Positions 29,241 to 38,800 of a DNA stretch of 60,394 bases are shown here, piece after piece. How positions within the stretch are numbered: position 1 is the stretch's first letter; every line of letters begins with the position of its first letter. The position numbers and the translations under genes were made by a program. The notes beneath the pieces are model-generated. The model saw only the letters and a list, made by a program, of their open reading frames with translations. It was not told the origin of the DNA and did no database searches. Source of the stretch: Strigomonas culicis (Eukaryota; Euglenozoa; Kinetoplastea; Trypanosomatida; Trypanosomatidae); assembly GCA_000482145.1 (NCBI GenBank), contig AUXH01000037.1, positions 1 to 60,394 on the forward strand, given 5' to 3'.

Positions 29241-32189
29241 TTAAGATGCGTTCAGTATTAATCGAATCACCTTTTCTGGAAACACATAAGCACGTCTTGT
29301 CTGCTCCTGGTCCTTCTGGTCGTCCGCCGTCTCGTCGGGTGTCTCCGGCGGCGCGGCGGCGGGCGGCAGGCCGATCCGCTCGATCCCGTCGACGCCGAGG
29401 TAGAAGAGGAGGTGGTACGCCAGGAGGCGCACGCGCGGCGCCGTGCAGCGGCCGAGAACCCCCTCCACCACAACTGTATGCGACGCCGTCTGCATCGTGA
29501 GACCGAAGAGTGACGGCAGCTCCCTCCGCCACTTCTCCCGTAACACCACGGTGGTGGTCGGCTGCGGCGGACTCGGGTCCTTGCTGGGGCTGGGTGGGGT
29601 CCACAGCAGGAGGGGATGTGCGTGGCTGCACATGCGCCACATCACGTGCAACAGTCGGTAGACCGTGTCGTGGAGCAGGTCGTCGCCGTCCGGCAGCATC
29701 GGCACCGCCCGCAGTGAAAAGAGCAGCTTCGGCAGCAGCACAAAGCTCTTGTACAGCGCGTGGTATACCTTCTTGTTGCCGCTGGCCTCGTCGCCGAGGT
29801 GCACCGGAAAGGTCGCGAGCTCCTCCATGATGGAGGCGAACGGGGGGAGGAGCGCGTGGAGCCGCGCCGGCGCCTCCGCCGACGCGCGGCGACTCTGCGG
29901 CGGCTCTGAGGCCTTGGGGCTGCCGCAGTCCTGTATCATGCGCAATGCCAGCGCGCACACGGACGGTGTGTACGACAGCAGCTTCTCCGTGATCGTCTGC
30001 GCGTGGTTGGCGTAGCTCATACCGCCGTGCGCCGTGCCGGCCGCGGCCACCGCCGAGGGCGGATACAGCTGCAGCACGTCGTAGAAGGTGTGGAGGACCA
30101 CCGTGTGCTGCGCGTAGCCGTACCGATCCGGCTGCGCGTTGCCGGCGTCGCTGCGAAACAGCGCATCAAAAAACTTCTGCAGGATTTCATAGCCCTCTTC
30201 TGTCTGCGAGAGCACGGCCGCGACGTGCACCAGGGCCGAGGCCAGGCGTACTTTATACGCCGCCATGCTTGTGGTGGTGCTTTCCGCGGAGTTCTGCTTG
30301 CGGGAGTGGCTGGAGCCCAGCAGCTCCGCGATGGTGACAGGCAGCCGCGCGAGAAAAATATCCTTAATATGGTTCTGCTTCTCCTTGGGCAAAAACCGGA
30401 TCTTATTATTCTTGTTGTTATTACTAATACTCGACGTCATCGCCTTCTTCAAGTAGAGCAGTACGAGCGACAGGCTCTCCGCGACACAGACGGCGTGCCG
30501 CATCTTTTCCTCTTGATACAGCAGCCGCACGTGCAGCTCCATGAGCTCCACAAAGGCGGTAGACCACGTCGGCAGCACCGCCTCGAGAAAATCATACATC
30601 TCGTTCGCATGCCGCGTGTGTGTATCCGCCTCCCTCGGCGTCGGCGGGTCGTGGCGCGCGTGGGAGGCGGGCCCCCTCTCCTCGGCCCCCGCTCCCTCCT
30701 GTTCTGCGAGCGCGGCGGCCGGCGGCAGCAGCAGCATCTGCACAAGCGCCGGCAGCACCACCACGTACTTGGTCTTGAGCACGAGATCGGACACGCGCCG
30801 CACAAACGCAAACACAAAGTGCTCGCCCTCCGCCCTTGCCTTCTCCGCCGCCGCCGCCGCGGTGGCAGCAGCGGCCACGGCCTCCTCGGCGGTGGCGGTG
30901 GGCGGACGGCTGCTGCTATTCCCACCACTGCTCGTGTTGTACTGCGAGGCCGTCATGTCGATGGTGCTGTCCGCCGACTTGAACGCGAGAAGGGTCTGTT
31001 GGCGCTCCCACATGGTCAGCATCGCGTGCCGCAGGGCGCCGTCGAGGTCGCGCAGATAGGTCGTGTGCGCCACCGCCTCCCCCCCGCGGCGCTGCTGCGC
31101 CTGCTGCAGCGTGGTGACGAGCAGCTGCAGGAGCTGGACTCCGGTCATGCGGACGCTCTTCATGACGTGCGTGAGCGCGATATGGACGGCCTGCAGGACG
31201 CCGACGATGTGCTCGTGGTACACCTCACCCTCGTTGGGGCCTGTCGGCGGGCGGTGGGGGCTCACATGCGGCGGCCGCTCCGCGGCGGCGGCGGGGGTGC
31301 CGTCGTCCAGCACCCGCACCGCGTCGTACGGCGCGTGGTCGGCCGCGCCCGCCCCCGGCCGGCTGGCGGACCCCAACCGGTGCGGCGGCTCGCAGACCCA
31401 GTTGTACTCCAGGATCGTCTGCAGGCACTGCAGCGCACTCGTGCGCACAGGCTCCTCCGTATCGGTCAGCGCCTCCAGCGCGGCGCTGAACGTCTTGAGC
31501 TTTTCCAGCGGCGCGAGCTCCTTGCGGGCGCTGAAGCCGCCGCCGCCGGGCGCCATCACGGTCGTCGTGACCCCCGTCTTGGTCGCGCGCGTCTTGGTGG
31601 CCTCCGCCGCCTCCGCCTCACGCTTCTGCCGCTTCTTCTCCTGCTGCTCGCGGTAGAAAAGGACGGCCATGGGGTCGTCGCCCCCGCCCTGCAGGGACAG
31701 AAGGCGGTGCTGCCTCGCCGCGTCGTCCGCGTCGTCGGCCGCCGCGTCCCGGCCGCGCTTGGCGGGGCGCGCGGCGTCGAGCGTATGGAGGAGGCGGCGG
31801 CGCTCCTGCGCCTCACCGGCGAGCACCTTGCCGACCGTCGCGAAGGCGGACGCGCGCTGTGCGGCCTTGTAGTGGCCCATGCCGGCCAGGGCCTCGTTGA
31901 AGGACTGAAACACAATGCTCGTCGGATGGCTGTTGTCGCTCCCTCGCTTCTTGCCGCCCGTGTCCATCGAGAGGACGGCGTCCATGCCGGTCTTTGCCTC
32001 ATTCGCAGGCGTCGTCGTGTTGCTTTGGATTTGCGCGTTGATGGAGGAGGAGGTGGAGATGCGAAGGGTGCGCGCGTGAACTTCAGCGCGGGTCGCCGTC
32101 ACGGGAAGGAGCTTCTTCCGACCTACTTTTTGCTTCTGCTTCGTGAAAGCCTCATCGCCTTTGGCTTTCTTCTCCTTCACACGCACCAT
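29241..32189 (-). CDS. Ipi1/TEX10-like ribosome-assembly protein (Rix1 complex)
   Basis: A 982-residue protein. The N-terminus is highly basic, and residues 17-44 (KQKQKVGRKKL... to ARTLRI) match the conserved start of Ipi1/TEX10, where a KVGKKK-type motif precedes a short ATxTxxxxxRxI stretch. An armadillo-like helical segment with LTDTEEPVRTSALQCL follows. Ipi1 works with Rix1 and Ipi3 in processing of ITS2 and maturation of pre-60S particles in the nucleolus. The protein is longer than yeast Ipi1 (about 334 residues) and close to human TEX10 (929). The rest is Ala-rich helical repeat. The family call rests on the N-terminal signature and repeat character; the last 600 residues are not distinctive. 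Confidence 0.68.
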   Translation of the reverse strand: MVRVKEKKAKGDEAFTKQKQKVGRKKLLPVTATRAEVHARTLRISTSSSINAQIQSNTTTPANEAKTGMDAVLSMDTGGKKRGSDNSHPTSIVFQSFNEALAGMGHYKAAQRASAFATVGKVLAGEAQERRRLLHTLDAARPAKRGRDAAADDADDAARQHRLLSLQGGGDDPMAVLFYREQQEKKRQKREAEAAEATKTRATKTGVTTTVMAPGGGGFSARKELAPLEKLKTFSAALEALTDTEEPVRTSALQCLQTILEYNWVCEPPHRLGSASRPGAGAADHAPYDAVRVLDDGTPAAAAERPPHVSPHRPPTGPNEGEVYHEHIVGVLQAVHIALTHVMKSVRMTGVQLLQLLVTTLQQAQQRRGGEAVAHTTYLRDLDGALRHAMLTMWERQQTLLAFKSADSTIDMTASQYNTSSGGNSSSRPPTATAEEAVAAAATAAAAAEKARAEGEHFVFAFVRRVSDLVLKTKYVVVLPALVQMLLLPPAAALAEQEGAGAEERGPASHARHDPPTPREADTHTRHANEMYDFLEAVLPTWSTAFVELMELHVRLLYQEEKMRHAVCVAESLSLVLLYLKKAMTSSISNNNKNNKIRFLPKEKQNHIKDIFLARLPVTIAELLGSSHSRKQNSAESTTTSMAAYKVRLASALVHVAAVLSQTEEGYEILQKFFDALFRSDAGNAQPDRYGYAQHTVVLHTFYDVLQLYPPSAVAAAGTAHGGMSYANHAQTITEKLLSYTPSVCALALRMIQDCGSPKASEPPQSRRASAEAPARLHALLPPFASIMEELATFPVHLGDEASGNKKVYHALYKSFVLLPKLLFSLRAVPMLPDGDDLLHDTVYRLLHVMWRMCSHAHPLLLWTPPSPSKDPSPPQPTTTVVLREKWRRELPSLFGLTMQTASHTVVVEGVLGRCTAPRVRLLAYHLLFYLGVDGIERIGLPPAAAPPETPDETADDQKDQEQTRRAYVFPEKVIRLILNAS

Positions 32190-32845
32190 GACGAGTACTA
32201 TATATATGTATATATATATATATATGTAGTAGAATAGAGCTGCTCTTCTTTTCTTCTTTCCTTTAGACTACAATAGAATGAGAGAGAAAGAGTGAAGAAA
32301 TAAAGAGATGCGGTCACACCATGCAAGCAATCAAATTACACCCACACCCACACAAAAGCACGGAATACTAACATAATCATAATACCGTCAGCTACCTCAT
32401 TCTTTTTCCTTTTGTCATTAACGTTAGACGTGTAAAAATATGGAGCAAAAAAAAGACGTTTTTAGTGAATTTGCTATCTAGAAAACACACAGGCACACAT
32501 GCCCACACACAAAAACAATACCATGCTGTTTTTTTTTGTTTCTTCGTTTTGTCACAAGAATAAAAAAAGAAGCGACAACGCAATCGTGCGTTTTGTTCCA
32601 TTTTTTTTTGAGGATCTGTGTATAGGAAATGAAAGAATTGAAAGGTGTAGAGTACTACAAAACCAATCGATCAATTAAACGATGTGTTTTATGCAGCTCT
32701 CGTATCAACAAGGATTACATGACAACAAAAAGGCAAAGATGTGGACTTTGCATGCATAAGCAAGTGTATAGATCTACATCAAGACGCATACATATGTACA
32801 TAGAAAACAAGATGAAGATGTTATATAATCAATTCTCTTACCGCC
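32190..32845. other. Spacer between the Ipi1-like and ABCA genes
   Basis: 656 bp with no gene. A TA microsatellite (32197-32226) lies just upstream of the Ipi1-like ATG. The A/G run 32280-32303 on plus is a candidate polypyrimidine tract for that gene. The right half is AT-rich and probably the 3' UTR of the ABCA gene. Confidence 0.55.
32197..32226. repeat. (TA)n microsatellite
   Basis: An interrupted TA run of about 30 nt in the 5' flank of the Ipi1-like gene. Confidence 0.9.
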
Positions 32846-35800
32846 CTAAAACATTCCGGCAATCCGCCGCAAGCGCGCATAGGTGTACGTTTTACCCGTA
32901 CTACTATTATTATTATTATTATGGTTGTTGCGAGGGCTGCTCGCAGGGGCGCCCGCAGGAGGGGTGGTGGGATGCGGCGATGCGGGCTCCGCTGCCTGCC
33001 GCGCGGCCACGCGCAGGATGCGACTGGCCGCGGGGCTCACCGCGGAGGTGCTGGCTCCAGCTGTCGCCCCCTCGCTCCCTGTGTCCCCCATTGGGCGCAC
33101 GACGGGGAGTCGGAAAGACACACTCGTCCGACCGGCGCGGTGGGACCGCAGCGCCGGCACCGTGGACGTCGGGGCGGCACCCGACGGCCTGCGCACCAGC
33201 ACGTCCGGCCGCAGCGACTGCGCGGCGAGGCTGCCGTGCCGCGACCGTGCCGCGATGCTGCTGCTCTCCAGGTTCGACCGGCGGCTCTGGCGCCGCAGCA
33301 GCTGCTCGTGCGACGGCGAGGCCGCGTCCTGCGGCCCAAACACGCTGAGGGTGCGTGCGGACGACTGCGGCTTCTTCTCCGTCTCGGGGTCGCTGGCGTC
33401 GGCCAGGGCTTCCTCCGCTGTCACGCGAAGGAACACCTGTTCGAGCGACACGAGCGCGAGGCTGTACTCCGTGATGTGGAGCGCCTGCGTGTGCGCCTGC
33501 AGCTTCGCGAGCACGTCGGCGGTGCTGATCTTGCGGAGCGCGAGGTCCGAGGTGGAGGCCCCGGCCGTGCTCGGCCGGCCGATCTGCGACGCCTGCAGCT
33601 GCTGCAGCCGCGTCGCCATGGAGTCGCTGGTCGGCAGCGAGTACACGTAGCGCTCGTCGCAGAAGTTCTCCAGCAGCAGGGCGGAGGGGAAGTGCTGCGC
33701 CATGAAGCGCACCACGTCCGTGTTGACGTCGAGCATCTCGACGCCGTCGTAGGTGATGGAGGCGGTGGGGTGCGGCGCGCGCCGCCGGCCGGCCGACCGC
33801 GGCGTGTGGGGCCCGGTGCCGTGGAGCGGGTTGAGGAGGGAGGGGCTGCTGAGCTGACCGCCCGCCGCCTCGCGCGGCGGCGACGGCGCCGAGGGACTGC
33901 CCTGCCGCGCGCCGCCGCCACCCGGCGTCTCGCCGAGCGGCCCCGTCGTGTCCAGTGTCTCGTCCACGCGCGGCGCGCGGTGGCCGGGCTGCACCCGGAT
34001 CGTCAGCTCATAGGCGTTCTTCGCAAACTTGTGCTTGAGGTGCGTGAGGTCGCCGATACAGCGCAGGCTGCCGTGGGCAAGGATGGCGACCGTGTCTGCG
34101 AGGGCCTCCACCTCCTCCAGGTGGTGCGTCGTGAGCACAATCGCGCACTGGCGCGACACGCGCTCCAGCACGCGCCACATCATGCGCCGCGCGAGCGGGT
34201 CCATGCCGGCGGAGGGCTCGTCCAGACAGATCACCTCCGGCGTGCCGAGCAGCGCCATGGCGACGCTGAGCTTGCGGCGGTTGCCGCCGGACAGGTCCTT
34301 CGACAGCACGTCCTTGTACAGCTCCAGGCCCAGCAGGGAGCGCAGGTGCGGCAGCGCGCGCGCCCGCTGCGCCGCCGTGAGGCCGCGGATGGCCGCGTAG
34401 AGGTCGAGATGCTCCTGCACGGTGAGGAGGTCGTAGCACGTGTCGAACTGCGGACAGAACCCGATCTTCTCCTGCGCCGGCCCGCTCGCGCGCTCCACGT
34501 CATGGCCGCAGACGTACGCGCGGCCGCTCGTCGCCGGCGTCCGCTGTGTGAGCACCGACATCGCGGTCGTCTTGCCGGCGCCGTTGGTGCCGAGGAAGCC
34601 GAAGACCTCGCGCTGCATGACGCCGAAGCTGATGCCGCGCAGCGCGACGCGGCGGTTCTTCATGTACACCTTGCGGAGGTCGACGACGCGGATGACATCG
34701 TGGGCGGACGAGTCTGTCACGAAGGGCTCCGCGTCGCGCCGGTCCCGCGCCGCCAGCTGCTTCCGCTCGTCCGCGTAGACGGCCTGCCGCTCGTCGTAGA
34801 CGTCGACGTCCTCAACCAAGACGTCCTCATCGCTATTCTGGAGGTGCTTGGGCGGATAGAGGGGCTGGTCGCTGCACGGCAGGAAGACGGTGTCGTGGAG
34901 AACGAGCCGCTGGATCGTCTGCTCGTTCTTGCCGACGGCGGACACGTTGAAGACGTCACTCTCCTCCGCCCGCGGAGACACGTTCTCGGCGTGCTGGTGG
35001 ATGGACAGGATGGTTGGGAAGTAGTACGGGTGGGATGCGTTTAGCGTGGGGGACTCCGATTCCCCCGGCAACAACGCCACATGCGACTGCGCTGTGTTCG
35101 CGTCGTGGGTCCCGGCCACCGCATCCTGTGCGGTGTTCGGCTGCATCGCGCCATCGAACGGCGCAGACCGCCGCCCGCGCACACTGCTGGCGTTCATGGA
35201 GGGCATGACGTTCACGTCGGTCGGGTCGTTGTGCGTGCTGCCGTTCAGATTGGGGTGCGGCACGCGCGAGGAGAGCTGCTGCGGCGACGGTGGCGTGGAG
35301 CCCATCGGGGCGTTTGCAGAGACGTAGTGCTTGCGCCTGCCGCTGCTGCTGGAGTCACCGGGGTAGACGATGATGCCATCGTGCGCGGGCTCCGCATCCG
35401 CGATGGGTTTGTCACGTGGCACCATCTGCTGCTCCTGTGACTGCGAGGACGCGCTCGTCCCCACGGCGCGCGCGCGGCGGCGCCGCTCCCGCCACCGGTC
35501 GCAGAGGCAGCAGCTGAAGTTGCGCAGCGCCAGCAGCACGCGCCGCATCTCGGGGTGGTCCGCGAGGAAGGTGAAGACGGCGAAGGCCACGGTCTCGCTC
35601 GCCATGAACAGCATGGGGTACCCCGTCACGGAAGGGCTCCACGCCGTGAGCGTCGCGTCCGTCAGCTGGTTGGAGGAGAGCAGGGCGAGGTTGAGGATGA
35701 CCTCGCCGATCGCGAAGGAGGGCACCGGGCGGAAGATCCACCGCATCGTGTTGGACGTGCTCTGCGTGGACTCCATCAAGTTCAGCACAAACACGAGCAG

Positions 35801-38800
35801 CACAAAGATGAAACCCGTGAGGAAGCTGCCCCCGAGCACAATCATCTGCGCAAGGGTGTGCTCGTGGAAGGCGAAGGACACCACGTAGGACGCCCAACAG
35901 AAGCACAGCCCGTAGAGCAGGAAGGACACCAGAGCGGCGCCCACATTGTCGCGGCCGATGAACTCATCGCGCTGAAAGATGAGAAAGATGATGAACACGA
36001 GGAGCAGCGAGGCGAGGTAGGCGACGTAGTCGAAGCAGAAATTACTGAGCCAGTATATGGTGTAGCGCAGCCCGGAGATGCGCTGCTGATGCCGTGCCTG
36101 GATCTCCTTCTCGCGCACCGCCCACGCCACCGGGTTCGCGGGCAGGAAGGTGAAGGGGATGAGCACAATCACGGCGATGAGGAGGGAGGACGTCGTTGAC
36201 GATGACGTCGAGGAGGACGACCTGGGCAGGCTCGTCAGGTTGAGGCGGAAGAGGACGCTCTTGTCGGTCGAGCGGTCCGAGAAGGTGGCGCTCGTGTCGC
36301 TGAGGCGCCCGGCCGCCTGCAGTCCGCTCAGGTACAGCAGGTAGTGGTGGCTCGCCACCGTCTGCGGCAGGCTGTGGTGCGAGGAGGTGTTGTAGCCGTA
36401 GTAGTACACCTTCTGATTGGCTCCCAGGGAGGAAGGCGCCCATGTGTTCATCAAGTACGTAATGACGGGGTCCGCGCAGTACACGGCGCCGTAGCGCGGA
36501 TGCGTGTGGGTGTACCAGGTGTCCTGCAGATAGGTCTCCTGAAACACCGCCGAGCCGGTGCTGCTGGAGTCATGCAGGAGCACGTCATACAAGCCGCTGT
36601 CGTAGGTCCTTGTCTTCGAGGACGGCTTCTGCGCAAAGGCGTACGTGTCGTAGGGAAAGCTGCTGTACGTGGACAGGTCCCCGTAGAAGTCCGCACAGCC
36701 GCCGCTGTCCAGGAGGTGCGGCTCCTTATAGAAGGAGGCCGTATAGGTCATGGAGAAAGTCGTGCTCTGCACGAGCGCGAGCAGCATGGCGAGCAGGATG
36801 CAGAGGACGGGGCAGGCGATCTGGAAGAATTGCATCCGCCGGTCCCGCAACGCGAAGAAGAAGCGCTTCTTCAGCAGCGCGCCAAACTGCAGTCGGAGCA
36901 GCGTGGTGCGCGACGGCGTCGTCGTCACGTGCCAGAGCTCCTCCAGCTGCTTGTCCGCCCTCTCCTTCGAGAAGAGCACGAGGTCGTCGTCGTCCTCCGT
37001 CTCGCCCCCCTCCTCCACGTTCACGCCCTCCGCGTTGTTGGCATTGGCATGGACCGGACTCGCTGTGCCGTGGTTTGTGGCGTTCAGGTGCGGCGAGGCG
37101 GGGACGATGACCGACAGCGAGTGCGACGGCACACCCCTCGACAGGCGGCGGTTCGTGAGCAGCACCGTTCGGTCCATGGACCGGTTGCGAATGGAGCTGC
37201 CGGGCAGCACCGCGGACATGTTCAGCGTGCCGTCCGCCGCCCTGCCGCCGTCCACGGAGGGCAGCGTCATGGTGCGGCCGGCCGCCAAGGGGTCGAAGCG
37301 GGTCGCGCTGCGCGAGAGGCGATGCGCCCACGAGTGGGAGGCGGCGGCCGCCGTCGGCATCCGCGGGCTGCCCGGCAGCGTGTTGCTCAGGAGGTTGAAG
37401 TAGACGCTGCCCCCCATCGGGTTCACGCTCTCGTCGTTGCCGGCGGCGGCGGCGGCCTTCAGCTGCTCCAGCTGCGCGGCGGCCGTCGCGGCCGCCGCGC
37501 GCAGCTCCGGCACGCGTCCCTCGACGATATTGATGAACGCGTCCTCGAGGGTGGGCGCGGTGAGCGTGAAGGCGCGCGTGCGGAGCTTGTCCGGTCCCGC
37601 GTCCTCCAGCGCGCGCAGCACGGCGGGCAGGAGTGGCTCGCTCGCGAGGGGCAGGAAGTAGTCCACCTCCGTGTCGGTGCGCAGCGCGACGGTGGCGACC
37701 GGCACCTGCGACAGCACGAGCTGCTCCAGGCGCGACCAGCGCGCCTCCAGCTTGCGCTGCCGCTCCGCCGCGTCGGCGCCGCCGTCGGACGCCGACGGCG
37801 CGGCGCCGCCCAGCTGCCCGCGCGTCACGACGGGCTGCAGGTCGAAGTGCAGCAGGTAGCCGGAGCCCGCCTCGCGCCGGAGGTAGCGCGAGCTGCCCAT
37901 GCACTGCAGCGCACCGCGGTTGACGACCGCGATGTGGTCGCCCAGCAGGTCAGCCTCGTCCATGAAGTGCGTCGTGAGGAGGATCGTGTGGCGCGCCGCC
38001 ATGCTGCGCAGCAGCGACCACGTGTGGCGGCGCGCGCCGGCGTCCATGCCGGCGGTCGGCTCGTCCAGCAGCACGACCTGGTTGCGGCCCGCGAAGGCGA
38101 TGGCGACGGAGAGCTTGCGCTTCTGCCCGCCGGAGAGCATGCCCGGCGTGTGGTCGATCGACGGCCGCAGATCCACCGCCGCGAGGGCGTCCTGCACCAC
38201 CTCCTCCAGCTGCGCGCCGCGGATGCCTTTGATCTTCGCGAAAAACTCAATGTGCTGCCGACAGGTGAGGTCCGGCCAGAGGATGTTGTGCTGCGGGCAG
38301 AAACCGACCCGGTGCCGCACCTCGTCGAGCGCGTGGCGCACGGAGTAGCCGGCCACGATGCAGTCGCCCTCGTCGGGCTCCACCATGCCGGTGATCATGT
38401 TGATGACGGTCGACTTGCCGGCCCCGTTCGGGCCCAGCAGGACGGAGATATCCCCCTTGTACATCTTCCAGCAGACATGGTCGGTCGCCTTGAAGTCCTT
38501 GCCGGAGCGGCGGAATTTCTTGACGAGGCTGCGCAGCTCGACGGCGACCTTCTTCGCGCGCGCGCCGCCGCTGGCATCCAGCTCCACGCTGACCGTGGGG
38601 TCGGCCGGCAGCATCAAGGGCGGCGCGGCCGCATCCACCTCCGTCGAATCCTGCTTCTCCATGCCATTGAAGCGGTTTCCCCCCATCGCGCTCCCTGCCT
38701 CCGCGTCGCGGCGGCAGCGGCGGCGGAGGCAGCGGTAGGGCTCCAGGATAAAGAAGAGGGGGTGGCGGGTCGAACCCCACTCCTGCGGGATGACCGCGTC

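Noticed and set aside
30003..32237. 744-codon open frame on plus
   Set aside because: Antisense shadow of the Ipi1-like gene, with compositionally biased product and wrong orientation.
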